NCBI RefSeq assembly: GCF_029625215.1
Contig: NZ_CP121197.1
Coordinates: forward strand, 4,154,001-4,218,000
From: Aurantibacillus circumpalustris
GTDB lineage: Bacteria; Bacteroidota; Bacteroidia; B-17B0; Aurantibacillaceae
DNA: 64,000 bases
Direction: 5' to 3'
Shown here: positions 19,413-30,533 of the stretch, piece after piece
Numbering within the stretch: position 1 is the first letter of the stretch
How the letters are laid out: the number at the start of each line of letters is the position of its first letter
Notes under the pieces: model-generated
The model's input: only the letters and a program-made list of their open reading frames with translations
Told to the model about the DNA's origin: nothing
Databases searched by the model: none
Translations under genes and position numbers: made by a program

Positions 19413-21107
19413 ATGAAAAAATTTAAAGACTTCAGTATAAAAACAAAAATATTGGCGATAGTAATCATCAACATTTTGTTTTACGTATCAATAGCAGTTA
19501 TTGTAATGCGAAATATTGAGAACCAACAAAAAGCAGAACAAGGCATTATATTGAACGGAAAAGTTCTTTTCAATTTTCAGGATGCCGATATGCAGCATGA
19601 TGCCATACGCGCTGATGTTTTCAAACTTACTTATGCAGTTTCAAGCAATTCTACACTCATTACCAGTGTACAAAGCGATTTTGAAGAACATACCAGCACC
19701 TTTCTATCAGATTTGGATTCTGTTGTTAAACTGAATGAAAATAAAGAGATTGAGATGCAAATTAGCTCCGTGAATCCTGCACTTAATGCTTATGTTGATT
19801 TTGGAAGAGAATTATTAAGCCTTTCATTAAAGGGCGACAGCGCTTCAAAAGCAACATTCTATTCGAAAATTACGGAATTTCAAACTGTATTCGATGAATT
19901 AGCTGTACAACAGGAAAAATTAAGCGAATTAATTTTACAAAATAACGAGGTTTTACAAGGTGAAATTGAAAAACAATCTTCGCGTTCGGTATTTGTATTA
20001 ATAACTGTAATTGTGTTCGCTATATTTTTCTCTTTTCTTTTAGGAATAGCAATTATAAATGCCATCATTAAACCATTAACTGTTGCCGTTTCTGTGGCAG
20101 AAAAAATTGCTAACGGTGATCTTACCACCACAATTAATCTTGATCAACAAGATGAAATAGGTGTACTTGCAAATTCATTGAAAAAAATGACCAGCAAATT
20201 ACAAGAGGTTATAGGTTTTATAGTTAACTCTTCTGATAACATTTCAAACGCAAGTAATCAAATGAGCTCTTCTGCACAACAAATGTCGGAAGGCGCTACA
20301 GAGCAAGCAAGCTCTGTTGAAGAAATTTCATCTTCTATGGAAGAAATGGCTGCTAACATTCAACAAAACACGAACAACTCAAAACAAACCGAAAAAATTG
20401 CACGCAGTGCGGCAAAAGATGTTACAGAAAGTAATGAAGCAGTTAGTAAGACTGTGAATTCAATGAAAACAATTGCCAACAAAATTTCAATAATCGGAGA
20501 AATTTCACGTCAAACAAATTTATTGGCACTCAACGCGGCTGTTGAAGCTGCAAGAGCCGGAGAACATGGCAAAGGATTTGCAGTGGTTGCTGCTGAAGTA
20601 AGAAAATTAGCTGAAAGAAGTCAGTTAGCTGCTACCGAAATAAACGAAGTATCATCTGTTAGCGTAGATATCGCACAAAAATCGGGTGAGTTATTAAACA
20701 GTGTTGTTCCTAATATCCAAAAAACGTCTGACCTTATTCAAGAAATTACTGCATCTAGTGTTGAACAAAATACAGGTGCAGATCAGGTTAATAATGCGAT
20801 TCAACAATTAAATCAAGTTGTTCAAGAAAATGCAGCAACTGCTGAAGAAATGGCTGCAGGTGCAGAAGAATTAAACACGCAGGCAGAAAGTTTAAAGGAA
20901 ATGGTATCCTTTTTCAAAATTGAGTCAACAAACAAATTCAACCACTCTACAAAACAAAGCACCAGTTACAGTGCAGAAATAGAAAAGAAAAATGCGGTTA
21001 GATCTTCAAAAGTTTTTACTGATCGCCCGGGAAACGTAACTAAAAAATCGAGTTTCAAAAATGAGTTCACTGCAATTGCGGACAATGAATACGAAAGTTT
21101 CAACTAA
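19413..21107 (+). CDS. Methyl-accepting chemotaxis protein (4-helix-bundle type sensor)
   Basis: 564 residues. TM1 is about 13-33, a mostly helical periplasmic domain spans 34-190, TM2 is about 193-218 and HAMP about 220-270. The signalling domain is nearly identical in its core to the other two MCPs ([19 protein letters not shown] and [20 protein letters not shown]). The sensor part is unrelated to the first MCP, so the receptors probably see different ligands but share one array. It heads the operon that carries the adaptation enzymes; cheR starts 23 bases downstream. Confidence 0.94.
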   Translation: MKKFKDFSIKTKILAIVIINILFYVSIAVIVMRNIENQQKAEQGIILNGKVLFNFQDADMQHDAIRADVFKLTYAVSSNSTLITSVQSDFEEHTSTFLSDLDSVVKLNENKEIEMQISSVNPALNAYVDFGRELLSLSLKGDSASKATFYSKITEFQTVFDELAVQQEKLSELILQNNEVLQGEIEKQSSRSVFVLITVIVFAIFFSFLLGIAIINAIIKPLTVAVSVAEKIANGDLTTTINLDQQDEIGVLANSLKKMTSKLQEVIGFIVNSSDNISNASNQMSSSAQQMSEGATEQASSVEEISSSMEEMAANIQQNTNNSKQTEKIARSAAKDVTESNEAVSKTVNSMKTIANKISIIGEISRQTNLLALNAAVEAARAGEHGKGFAVVAAEVRKLAERSQLAATEINEVSSVSVDIAQKSGELLNSVVPNIQKTSDLIQEITASSVEQNTGADQVNNAIQQLNQVVQENAATAEEMAAGAEELNTQAESLKEMVSFFKIESTNKFNHSTKQSTSYSAEIEKKNAVRSSKVFTDRPGNVTKKSSFKNEFTAIADNEYESFN

Positions 21108-21130
21108 TAAAACAGACTCTAAATAGCGTT

Positions 21131-21991
21131 ATGCAAGTACAACAATTAATTAATCAATATAATAAAGAACTTAGCGATAAGGACTTTACAAAACTGAGCA
21201 ATTTTATTTTTTCGAATTATGGCATAAAAATGCCACCCGCTAAAAAAGGAATGCTTCAGGCTCGCTTACAAAGCAGACTTAGAGCAACAAATATTGGTTC
21301 ATTTAAAGAATATTGCGATTACATATTTTCGCTAAACAATACCGATCCTGAAGTTGTTCAAATGATTGATGTTGTATCTACTAATAAAACAGACTTCTAC
21401 AGAGAATCGGCTCATTTTGATTTTATGTTGTCAACTGCTTTACCTGAATTCGATAAACAGTATCGTAGAGAAAATCTAAAAGTATGGAGTTCGGCCTGTT
21501 CAAGCGGTGAAGAAGTATACACTATAGCAATGGTTATTAGCGAGTACCTTGAGAACAACAAAAATTTTGATTATAGCGTTTTAGGTACTGATATTTCTTC
21601 AAGAATTCTTGCTAAAGCCAGCAATGCTATCTATGGAGAAGATCGTGTAGAAGGCATTCCATTAAACATAAAACGTAAATACCTTTTAAGAAGCAAGAAT
21701 AGAGAAAATCCAAGCGTAAGACTCATTCCTGAAATTAGGAAACGCGCAAGTTACCAGCGTTTGAATCTTATGGACGAACAGTATAGCTCAGTTCCCAGAG
21801 ATTTTGATATTGTTTTTTGTAGAAATGTACTCATTTACTTTGATCGTCCAACACAAGAAAGTGTTATTAATAAACTGTGTAGGCATCTTAAACCTGGTGG
21901 TTACTTTTTCCTCGGTCACTCTGAGTCTATCACAGGAATTGACGTGCCCCTTAAACAAATAAAACCAACCATTTTTAAAAAGATTGATTAA
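21131..21991 (+). CDS. cheR: Chemotaxis protein methyltransferase CheR
   Basis: 286 residues. The small N-terminal helical domain (about 15-85) is followed by the SAM-dependent methyltransferase domain, with SSACSSGEEVYTIAMV as the cofactor loop and DIVFCRNVLIYF as the post-III motif. It methylates Glu side chains on MCP signalling helices with S-adenosylmethionine and works against CheB. The stop is 1 base from the start of the next gene. Confidence 0.96.
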   Translation: MQVQQLINQYNKELSDKDFTKLSNFIFSNYGIKMPPAKKGMLQARLQSRLRATNIGSFKEYCDYIFSLNNTDPEVVQMIDVVSTNKTDFYRESAHFDFMLSTALPEFDKQYRRENLKVWSSACSSGEEVYTIAMVISEYLENNKNFDYSVLGTDISSRILAKASNAIYGEDRVEGIPLNIKRKYLLRSKNRENPSVRLIPEIRKRASYQRLNLMDEQYSSVPRDFDIVFCRNVLIYFDRPTQESVINKLCRHLKPGGYFFLGHSESITGIDVPLKQIKPTIFKKID

Positions 21992-21992
21992 T

Positions 21993-22892
21993 ATGGATCC
22001 AAAAAAATCAGATAAAGAACTCATTAACGAGTTAACATTACGTTTTGAAAAAAACAATGCGCTGCTTAAAGAACAACATTCTTTACTTAACGAATTACAA
22101 AAAGTAAACAAAAAGCTTATAGCCTCCGAAGGTCTAAAAAGTAATTTTCTTTCAAACATTCGCAACGAAATAAATAATCCTGTAGCCTCAATTCTTGAAT
22201 TGTCGAAAAACATTTCAGAAGGAACTCTGAGTGTAGATGCCGTAAAAAAATTCGCGTCACTCATTTATTCTGAAACATTTAGTTTAGACTTTCAATTACG
22301 CAACATATTTGCTTCCGCAGAGATAGAGGCAGGAGAATCTATTGTTTGTCCTGTATCTATTAAATTACCATCTCTCATCGAAACGATCTTATTATCTTTT
22401 AAGCATCAAATTGAGAAAAAAAACATTCAAATATTTGTAAGTACGTCTATAGCTGATGATGAAAATTTCTGTTCCGATCCTGAAAAGTTGCATTTAATTT
22501 TAAGTAATTTAATATCAAACGCAGTTCAGTTTAGTCGCGAAGGAACCTCTATTGAAATAAAGTTTGAAATTGAGAATGATCAATTCATCTTTTCTGTTTT
22601 AGATAACGGCATGGGAATAAGCACTGAAGAAAAAGAAATTATTTTTGACCGATTCCGTCAAATTGAAGAAGGCTCAACAAAAAATTATGGTGGCCATGGT
22701 CTTGGACTAAGTATCACGAGAGCCTTACTAGAATTAATTGATGGAGAAATAAAAGTTGAAAGTGAAAAAAATGTTGGAAGCTTTTTTTCTATTTGTGTGA
22801 ATGAGGCTAAGGAATCAACTATTGAAAAAGACATTTATTCCACTGATGGTAATGATTTTATTTTTGTTGACAACGATAGCCTAGTGTTTTAA
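21993..22892 (+). CDS. Soluble histidine-kinase-like protein lacking the phospho-acceptor His
   Basis: 299 residues from ATG 21993. A TTG at 21984 would add three residues inside cheR, but the ATG directly after the cheR stop is simpler. Residues 1-45 are a coiled coil. The HisKA-like region reads FLSNIRNEINNPVAS, in which the invariant His of the H-box is Asn (residue 58). The HATPase domain is intact: N-box LILSNLISNAVQFS, G1 DNGMGIS and G2 YGGHGLGLSI. No membrane segment or receiver is present. It may bind ATP and modulate or phosphorylate a partner without being a normal autokinase; a Ser-kinase role in partner switching is a speculative alternative. It lies between cheR and cheD, so a role in adaptation or array control is likely. 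Confidence 0.85.
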   Translation: MDPKKSDKELINELTLRFEKNNALLKEQHSLLNELQKVNKKLIASEGLKSNFLSNIRNEINNPVASILELSKNISEGTLSVDAVKKFASLIYSETFSLDFQLRNIFASAEIEAGESIVCPVSIKLPSLIETILLSFKHQIEKKNIQIFVSTSIADDENFCSDPEKLHLILSNLISNAVQFSREGTSIEIKFEIENDQFIFSVLDNGMGISTEEKEIIFDRFRQIEEGSTKNYGGHGLGLSITRALLELIDGEIKVESEKNVGSFFSICVNEAKESTIEKDIYSTDGNDFIFVDNDSLVF

Positions 22893-22895
22893 TAT

Positions 22896-24438
<1,543 letters not shown>

Positions 24439-24456
24439 AAACTAAAATTTAAAATC

Positions 24457-24828
24457 ATGAAAAAAGTATTAATTGTAGACGACTCCTTATTTATGAGACA
24501 GTCAATTAAAAGTACACTCATTAACAGCGGAAAATATGAAGTTGTTGGAGAAGCAGCAACAGGTGATCAAGGAATTGAATTATCACTTGACTTACAACCA
24601 GACATCATAACAATGGATAATATATTACCTGATATGTTAGGTATCGATATTATTAAAGAATTAAGAAAAGAAGAAGTTACTGCCAAAATTATTATGGTAA
24701 GTGCTGTAGGTCAGGAAAGCATTATTAACGAATGTAGATCATCAGGAGCCGACGATTATTTGGTAAAACCATTTAGCAATGAAAGTTTGATTGAACGCAT
24801 CGACAAATTAGCTCTTGAACTAAATTAA
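24457..24828 (+). CDS. Second CheY-type response regulator
   Basis: 123 residues, stand-alone receiver. Asp8-Asp9, phospho-acceptor Asp54 in IITMDNILPDM, Ser in MVSAVG and Lys in LVKPF are present. The loop after the acceptor is NILPD instead of the usual MP-x-MDG, so it belongs to a different CheY subgroup from the one before cheA. Two CheYs with one CheA and a CheC fit a design in which one CheY is output and the other a phosphate sink or adaptation signal. It lies 18 bases after cheB. Confidence 0.93.
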   Translation: MKKVLIVDDSLFMRQSIKSTLINSGKYEVVGEAATGDQGIELSLDLQPDIITMDNILPDMLGIDIIKELRKEEVTAKIIMVSAVGQESIINECRSSGADDYLVKPFSNESLIERIDKLALELN

Positions 24829-24875
24829 TACACTCGCTCAAAAATTTAAACCTACACAACAATAGAAATAAACTA

Positions 24876-25517
24876 ATGGAAAATTTAAATAGTACAGAAC
24901 TATTTGCCGCTAAAACGATCATTAATCAGGGACTTGAAAAAGCTGCGCAATCCCTTTCATTCTTTATGAAGGAAGAAATCACCTTTAAAGAATTAAGTTT
25001 CAGCATTAATAAAGTAAATAAAAACATTGACTTCACGAGTAAATTCGGAAAGAACATTCATTTATTAATTACCAACGTGATTGGAGAATTGAAAGGTGTT
25101 TGTTGTTTGATCTTCTCAGAAGAAGAAGCTGACAAATTGAAACAAACTGCATTACCAAAAGAAATAATTGAAAATCCCGAATTAATGGCTGAAATGGCAG
25201 ATGCTATTATGCTTGAGGTAGACAATATTATTTCCGCGTCGGTGATTACTAAATTCTCGGATATTTTAAATCATAAAATATACGGTGGAGTACCAGAACT
25301 TAAAAAATTGAGTTTTGAAGAAATGAATGATTACGTAACAAATAACTTTTTACAAGACTTGTATATCATTAATTTCAAAACACAATTTCAATCTTCTCAC
25401 CTTAACTTTAACCCTGAGTTTGTTTGGTTGTTTGACAATACTTTTCTCAATAGCATTAAATCATTTGCTCTCGATGGCAGTAATATCGACAAACTAGAAG
25501 TTAGTTCTATGGCTTAA
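24876..25517 (+). CDS. CheC/CheX-family CheY-P phosphatase
   Basis: 213 residues. Residues about 105-135 (MADAIMLEVDNIISASVI) match the phosphatase helix of the CheC/CheX/FliY family, with the E-x-x-N pair Glu114 and Asn117. Only one such active-site helix is clear; classical CheC has two. The N-terminal region SFSINKVNKN with later beta strands fits the family fold. It is the last gene of the operon and probably dephosphorylates one of the two CheY proteins; CheD may regulate it. The gene ends 4 bases from the convergent downstream gene, within a palindrome. Confidence 0.82.
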   Translation: MENLNSTELFAAKTIINQGLEKAAQSLSFFMKEEITFKELSFSINKVNKNIDFTSKFGKNIHLLITNVIGELKGVCCLIFSEEEADKLKQTALPKEIIENPELMAEMADAIMLEVDNIISASVITKFSDILNHKIYGGVPELKKLSFEEMNDYVTNNFLQDLYIINFKTQFQSSHLNFNPEFVWLFDNTFLNSIKSFALDGSNIDKLEVSSMA

Positions 25518-25543
25518 ACATTTAACCAAATGTTTTAAGCCAT
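25509..25543. terminator. Hairpin covering two convergent stop codons
   Basis: Arms ATGGCTTAAACATTT and AAATGTTTTAAGCCAT, one bulged base, 4-base loop AACC. The stem contains the stop codon of the CheC-type gene on + and of the SpoIIAA-like gene on -. There is no T tract, so a bidirectional transcription or RNA-stability hairpin is likelier than a strong intrinsic terminator. Confidence 0.6.
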
Positions 25544-25926
25544 TGAATGGCCTTATGTTTACTTGAAAATGAATTAACCGGTACTTTAGAGTAATCAAAA
25601 TCTTTGTAAAATTTATAGATTACCATTTTTGAGAAAGAATCAGTTAAAAAGGCATTTGCAAGGCGATACTTGGCATACTCAGAAGTAGTCCGGTAATTAA
25701 TTGCTCCACGCGAAAGTAGAACAAAACCATTTATTGTAATATAAGCCGGGAGCTTTTTACCCTCACCTAATTCGTGGATCCGTTTATTTAGATCCACTAA
25801 ATGGCGTTTCTTTATTTTAGTTAGGCTTAACGGAACATCAATTTCTATGATGTTATTTGAATTTAATTGCACCGAGATATTCATTTTATCATCGGCACTT
25901 GATTTGAGGGCTGATTTATTTTTCAT
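25522..25926 (-). CDS. SpoIIAA-like/STAS-fold protein (divergent member)
   Basis: 134 residues, cytosolic, no signal peptide. The C-terminal third (LTDSFSKMVIYKFY ... SSKHKAIQWLKTF) matches the end of the SpoIIAA-like/DUF7793-type family, in which a hydrophobic helix and a final A-x-x-WL helix are typical. A charged N-terminal tail precedes the first strand. It is more distant from the two paralogs upstream (26109 and 26669). Function is unknown; proteins of this fold may act like STAS partners. It is monocistronic, with its own promoter. Confidence 0.65.
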   Translation of the reverse strand: MKNKSALKSSADDKMNISVQLNSNNIIEIDVPLSLTKIKKRHLVDLNKRIHELGEGKKLPAYITINGFVLLSRGAINYRTTSEYAKYRLANAFLTDSFSKMVIYKFYKDFDYSKVPVNSFSSKHKAIQWLKTFG

Positions 25927-25954
25927 TGGTTCACTGTATTAGCGAAATTCAATA

Positions 25955-25980
25955 CAAAATTAATTCGTACCTCTTCCAAA
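25955..25980 (-). promoter_or_regulatory. Promoter of the first SpoIIAA-like gene
   Basis: On the minus strand TTTG (25977-25980) and TAATTTTG (25955-25962) are spaced 14 bases apart, close to the Bacteroidota -33/-7 arrangement, 28 bases before the start codon. Confidence 0.65.
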
Positions 25981-26108
25981 CAGAAGTTAAATAAACCCTC
26001 TTCACAAATTGCAACACCATTCCTTAACCAAATTTAAATGGAGTCTAAAGAATCTTAATGTAGTTTATTTGATTTTGGATTTTAAACAAGTAAATAAATC
26101 TGCTTATT

Positions 26109-26525
26109 TTACTTTGAATTATGAAGCCAATTAATTGCGTCTTCTTTATTATCAAAATACCTTGTAGGTCGTTTAGGTCTTCTGAAATTCATGTAAAAAT
26201 TACCAAGTATTTTAAGTGGTAAAGAGTCTAGCACCTGAGCCTCGCGACTTACATAGGGACATGCCGTTTCTTCATTTCCCCAATAAGCACTGGCCTCTGC
26301 ACTAGGAAAAGTAAATTTTTCACAGGAAAGTAAAACTGGCACTCTTTTAAACTCCACCATTTCACCAATTGCCTGAAAAAGTAATTTAAAATCTTCAGGT
26401 ACCCATTGCCTATTGTTTAAAACATGAATGCATAGAATTCCATCTTCTCTTAAAGAAACTTTATATTTTGTTACAATCCGCTCAACTATAATTCTCACAT
26501 CGGAACTAACATTTGCTGCTACCAT
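26109..26525 (-). CDS. SpoIIAA-like/STAS-fold protein
   Basis: 138 residues, cytosolic. It aligns along its length with the neighbour at 26669-27085: shared LREDGIL, LDSLPLKILGNFY and RPTRYFDNKEDAINWL against RPTKIFDNRDEATAWL. This C-terminal pattern is typical of the SpoIIAA-like/DUF7793-type family. No catalytic residues are obvious. Its place between cheC and a third MCP, together with STAS, SpoIIE and SiaC-like genes nearby, suggests a regulatory role, but the partner is unknown. It has its own TAnnTTTG promoter, so it is not simply an operon member. Confidence 0.75.
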   Translation of the reverse strand: MVAANVSSDVRIIVERIVTKYKVSLREDGILCIHVLNNRQWVPEDFKLLFQAIGEMVEFKRVPVLLSCEKFTFPSAEASAYWGNEETACPYVSREAQVLDSLPLKILGNFYMNFRRPKRPTRYFDNKEDAINWLHNSK

Positions 26526-26606
26526 AACTTTCTTTTTAAAATTTAAAAATTTTAGTGCTAAAAATCATCCGCTGAATTATAAAAGATTCCTAAATAATCC
26601 TTAAAA

Positions 26607-26614
26607 CAAAAATA
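26607..26614 (-). promoter_or_regulatory. -7 element of the second SpoIIAA-like gene
   Basis: TATTTTTG on the minus strand fits TAnnTTTG exactly, about 80 bases before the start. The same octamer precedes the paralog at 27085. Confidence 0.5.
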
Positions 26615-26668
26615 AGAAAAATCTGACTGAATTTTATAGATAGTTTTTGCGAGCAAATTTAAACCGAA

Positions 26669-27085
26669 CTATAAAAATGTCTTTAACCAGGCAGTGGCTT
26701 CATCCCTATTATCAAAAATTTTTGTTGGTCGCAAAGGCCTTTTAATTTTCAAATAAAAATTTCCCAATATCTTAAGGGGTAATGAATTTAATATATGTGC
26801 GTCGGCACTTATGTATGGGCTAATCTTACTAGGATTAGATGAATATTTAATAGACTCTTGAGAAGGAAAAACTAATTCATCATAAGTAACCATTAAGGGT
26901 ATCTTCTTTTTGTTAACTATTTTTTCAATTGCAGGCAAAAGTAAGTTATAATCGTTCGGCGACCATTTAAAACCACTAGAAATATGACAATGAAGAATAC
27001 CGTCCTCTCTTAGTTTAAGAGTGTACATGCCTACCACTATTTCAGCTACAATTTTAACTTCAGTGTTATGTTTTTGAATAAGCAT
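26669..27085 (-). CDS. SpoIIAA-like/STAS-fold protein (paralog)
   Basis: 138 residues and the same length and motif order as the gene at 26109: LREDGILHCHI, LNSLPLKILGNFYLK and FDNRDEATAWLKTF. The two look like a tandem duplication that has diverged, mainly in the middle. No membrane segment. It is divergent from the MCP gene at 27544 across a 458-base region. Its role is unknown; a STAS-like partner in signalling is the best guess from fold and context. Confidence 0.75.
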   Translation of the reverse strand: MLIQKHNTEVKIVAEIVVGMYTLKLREDGILHCHISSGFKWSPNDYNLLLPAIEKIVNKKKIPLMVTYDELVFPSQESIKYSSNPSKISPYISADAHILNSLPLKILGNFYLKIKRPLRPTKIFDNRDEATAWLKTFL

Positions 27086-27129
27086 GTTAGGTACCGTTTT
27101 ATCGAATGGGAGATAAATTAAAACTTTAA

Positions 27130-27137
27130 CAAAAATA
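27130..27137 (-). promoter_or_regulatory. -7 element of the third SpoIIAA-like gene
   Basis: TATTTTTG on the minus strand, 44 bases before the start, identical to the element at 26607. The rest of the 27086-27450 intergenic region is AT-rich and I see no gene in it. Confidence 0.5.
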
Positions 27138-27450
27138 GTTCATTAAATCATAGAAAATAAAAAAATAAGATAAAGCGGCTCTTTTTGCTTACCAATTTAA
27201 CAGTCTTAAATTAACAACCTCCTACAAGTCAACAATTATAAGGAAAATTAACGGCGCGGCTTACATGTAAAACACAATTTTTTGTTTTTGAAAATTGCGA
27301 CTATAGAGTTAAAAAAACTTACCAATACCCACAGTAATAAGCCTTGCAGACCTAATCCAAAGTGTTCAACCTTTCTACGAAACGAAATTAATTTAAACTG
27401 GGGATACAATTTCTTAACCTATCGGGCAATTTGATTCTAAATCATTTCCA

Positions 27451-27521
27451 AATTAAATAAAACCCTTAGTGCTTCTAGCTATTTCAGTTAGAATAATCCG
27501 TCTACAGCACTAGTAATTTTG
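27451..27521 (+). promoter_or_regulatory. Promoter of the third MCP gene with shared upstream box
   Basis: The box AATTAAATAAAACCCTTAG (27451, extending to 27477) is 24 of 27 identical to the one at 11772. The -7 TAATTTTG (27514-27521) lies 63 bases further on and 22 bases before the start, the same layout as the cheA operon. This points to one regulator for both units. Confidence 0.65.
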
Positions 27522-27543
27522 CTACGCACAAAAAAACAAAAAA

Positions 27544-29250
27544 ATGACAAAAAAAATCAAACTGAACCTTGCCAGTAGAATTGCACTCGGTTATGTAATC
27601 GTAATCATATTTGCTGTAATTAATGCCATAATAGGAGTGACTTTATTGGCAAAAGTAAAATCAATCGACAAAGACATAAGAGAAGTTTATGTAAAATCTT
27701 CTGAGCAAATTAAAGAATACAAAAACCTACTTGCGTCTACAAAAAAATTAAGCAACGCCTGGATTTTTCAACCAAATGCAGAAGATAAAAAACTTTTAGA
27801 GTTAAGTTATAAAACTACTTTACCGGAATTAATACTTGAAACCGGCAATGTTCTTAAGCATATTGAAGGTTTTCAAAATGACAACAAATTTATTGGAATT
27901 GATAGAGATTCTAAAACCCTGTTAAGTGAGACACAAAAATTAACAGAACAATTAAAAACAGCTGACGATTACGTTGATGACAAAAAAGTAGATGCTGCAC
28001 TGCTAATATTTAATGAAAAAATTGATCCATTAACTAAATCCCTTGAAAAAGACCTTAGCGATTTATTTGAAAGCATTGATACAAAAAGCAAAGAACTTTT
28101 AAAGGAAAAAGAATCATCCTTTTCAACCTTAAAATACAGCTTAATTCTTTTAGCAGTATTTCTGGTAATTATCGGATTCATTTCTTCCTACTTAACAACA
28201 AGCAATATTACACGCTTAGTTGGAGGCGAACCCGAAGACGTATTATTAATGGCAAATAAAATTTCTCAGGGCAACTTAACATTCGACATAACTGAAAAAG
28301 ACAGAGAAAGAAAGGGCATTTATGGAGCTATGATTTTAATGACTGACGAATTAAAAACAGTAATCAGCTCGGTTATTCATAGTTCTCAAAATATAGAAAT
28401 AGCCAGTTCAGAAATGAGTTCTTCTGCGCAACAAATGTCGGAAGGTGCTACAGATCAAGCGAGTTCAGTAGAAGAAATTTCTTCTTCAATGGAAGAGATG
28501 ACTGCTAACATTCAGCAAAACACAAACAACTCTAAACAAACTGAAAAAATTGCCAAACAAGCAGCTAAAGACATTAGCGAAGGAAATGAATCTGTAAATA
28601 AAACGGTTGCCTCAATGCGCACTATAGCTGATAAAATTTCAATTATTGGCGAAATTTCACGTCAAACTAATTTACTTGCATTAAACGCAGCTGTTGAAGC
28701 CGCACGTGCTGGTGAACATGGAAAAGGATTTGCAGTGGTTGCTGCCGAAGTAAGAAAATTGGCTGAAAAAAGTCAGGAAGCTGCTACAGAAATTAACGAA
28801 GTATCCTCTATAAGTGTTGCTATTGCACAACGTTCAGGAGAACTTCTTCATGATGTAGTTCCTAATATTCAAAAAACATCTGACTTAGTTCAGGAAATTA
28901 CAGCAGCAAGTGTTGAACAAAATGCAGGTACCAATCAAGTAAATAACGCCATTCAACAATTGAATCAGGTGGTTCAGGCTAACGCTGCAACAGCAGAGCA
29001 AATGGCTGCAGGAGCAAAAGAATTAAACACTCAGTCTCTCCATTTAAAAGAAGCAATTGCTTTCTTTAAAGTTGATACCCACAGTTCAACAAAAACTAGC
29101 TTCAGAAAGGCACCCACTAATTTCTCTAAAACTTATGCTCCAAAAAGAGTATCTAACGGAATAATAGCTAAGAATACAAAAAAGGCTAGCCCGGTGAGCA
29201 TTGATCTAGGAGAAAATCATTCTACAAACGATGAATATCAAAAATATTAA
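27544..29250 (+). CDS. Methyl-accepting chemotaxis protein (4HB-type sensor)
   Basis: 568 residues. TM1 is about 13-38, the periplasmic helical bundle 39-195 (4HB_MCP-like) and TM2 about 198-218. A HAMP-like linker ([15 protein letters not shown]) is followed by the signalling domain with [19 protein letters not shown] and [20 protein letters not shown]. The signalling half is nearly the same as in the other two MCPs, the sensor is not. A porin gene and a PstS-like binding protein gene follow closely, so the receptor may respond to a solute handled by them; this is inference from context. Confidence 0.94.
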   Translation: MTKKIKLNLASRIALGYVIVIIFAVINAIIGVTLLAKVKSIDKDIREVYVKSSEQIKEYKNLLASTKKLSNAWIFQPNAEDKKLLELSYKTTLPELILETGNVLKHIEGFQNDNKFIGIDRDSKTLLSETQKLTEQLKTADDYVDDKKVDAALLIFNEKIDPLTKSLEKDLSDLFESIDTKSKELLKEKESSFSTLKYSLILLAVFLVIIGFISSYLTTSNITRLVGGEPEDVLLMANKISQGNLTFDITEKDRERKGIYGAMILMTDELKTVISSVIHSSQNIEIASSEMSSSAQQMSEGATDQASSVEEISSSMEEMTANIQQNTNNSKQTEKIAKQAAKDISEGNESVNKTVASMRTIADKISIIGEISRQTNLLALNAAVEAARAGEHGKGFAVVAAEVRKLAEKSQEAATEINEVSSISVAIAQRSGELLHDVVPNIQKTSDLVQEITAASVEQNAGTNQVNNAIQQLNQVVQANAATAEQMAAGAKELNTQSLHLKEAIAFFKVDTHSSTKTSFRKAPTNFSKTYAPKRVSNGIIAKNTKKASPVSIDLGENHSTNDEYQKY

Positions 29251-29307
29251 AAATCAAATAAATAAGTAAACAACCGAAGATTAAAACATCTTCAAAAAAC
29301 AAAACCT

Positions 29308-30507
29308 ATGAAAAAAATAAAAACAATTGCACTTTCTGCCTTTATTCTATTAGCAAGTGTAACACTCATGAAAGCACAGGAAACGCAAATTAAATTTTTC
29401 GGTCAACCTGAATTTCAAAGTCAAAAAACAACAAAAAAAGGAAATTATTTTCCTAATCCACCAAGCCCATATCCAGCTTGGAAAGACTCAACTTTTACCG
29501 ATAGTACAAAATCTGTTTTTGCACCAGGTAACTTTGTATTATTTATTACATCTCAGTTATCAGAACGCGTAAGTATCTTAAGTGAAAATACGGCAAACAT
29601 CGATAACGGAACCGCTTCTTTTCAAATTCAACGTTTAATGGTACGTTATTTTGTGAAAGATGCTTTTAGTGTAAGGGTTGGTAAAATGTTCAACCCAATT
29701 GGTTTGTGGAATAACACTTACAACTTTGGTTTAGTTTTACAACCGACTATTCAACGTCCATCTATTATTCGTGCATCTGACAATGGTGGTGTTCTACAAA
29801 TCAGCAATGTTGGAGCTCAAATTGAAGGTGACAACATAACAAAAGCACGTTTATTCTACCGTCTTTTTGTTTCTAACGGAAACGGTTCTAAATCATTAAC
29901 AAGCAACTTAAAAAATCAATATGCTGTAACAGCTGCATTAGGTGCAGAACCAGTAGAAGGTCTTAAAATAGTAGCTTCAGCGCATTTGGATGAATTCTCA
30001 GCAAAACGTCCAAACAGTGCCGGTGTTACTAACAAAAAAGGCGGTTCAGCCTTATTATCTAACGTTTCTATTGCTTACATGAATCCTGAGAAAAAAGTTG
30101 AATTTATGGGTGAATATTATTACCAATCAACAAAATTTGATTCATTAGGTGAGAAAAGTAGTCAAGGTTTATTACTTTATGGTGGTTACAAGGTTACTAA
30201 CAAATTAATACCATATGTTCAATATGCTTATTTACAAGCTGGAACTGAAAACTCTACTGACTTTTATTACGCAGGAGCTACTAATGGTGTACAATTAAAA
30301 ATTAACGATATTACTTTAGGAGTACGTTACAAATTTACTTCAAACTTTGTTGTAAAATTTGAATATAACTTCAGACAACAAGATCAAATTTTCAAAGACA
30401 ATATTTTCCAATTGCAAAATCCTAAATTACCAGGATATATTACTGGAGACAAGCACCAGATCACAACAACTTCTGGACCACGTATTCAATTTGCTTTTGC
30501 ATTCTAA
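29308..30507 (+). CDS. Outer-membrane porin-like beta-barrel protein
   Basis: 399 residues with a clear signal peptide (about 1-23, LMKAQ). Alternating hydrophobic strands run through the protein (RLMVRYFVKDAFSVRVGKMF, VVKFEYNFRQQ) and the C-terminus ends in Phe (RIQFAFAF), as expected for outer-membrane barrels. The segment SVRVGKMFNPIGLW is typical of OprO/OprP-type porins. It lies 57 bases after the MCP and 26 bases before the binding-protein gene. Confidence 0.82.
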   Translation: MKKIKTIALSAFILLASVTLMKAQETQIKFFGQPEFQSQKTTKKGNYFPNPPSPYPAWKDSTFTDSTKSVFAPGNFVLFITSQLSERVSILSENTANIDNGTASFQIQRLMVRYFVKDAFSVRVGKMFNPIGLWNNTYNFGLVLQPTIQRPSIIRASDNGGVLQISNVGAQIEGDNITKARLFYRLFVSNGNGSKSLTSNLKNQYAVTAALGAEPVEGLKIVASAHLDEFSAKRPNSAGVTNKKGGSALLSNVSIAYMNPEKKVEFMGEYYYQSTKFDSLGEKSSQGLLLYGGYKVTNKLIPYVQYAYLQAGTENSTDFYYAGATNGVQLKINDITLGVRYKFTSNFVVKFEYNFRQQDQIFKDNIFQLQNPKLPGYITGDKHQITTTSGPRIQFAFAF

Positions 30508-30533
30508 TTTTATAACTGTTTAAAATCACAAAA

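Noticed and set aside
21984-21992. TTG start of the His-less kinase-like protein
   Set aside because: It only adds three residues within cheR; ATG 21993 right after the cheR stop is simpler.
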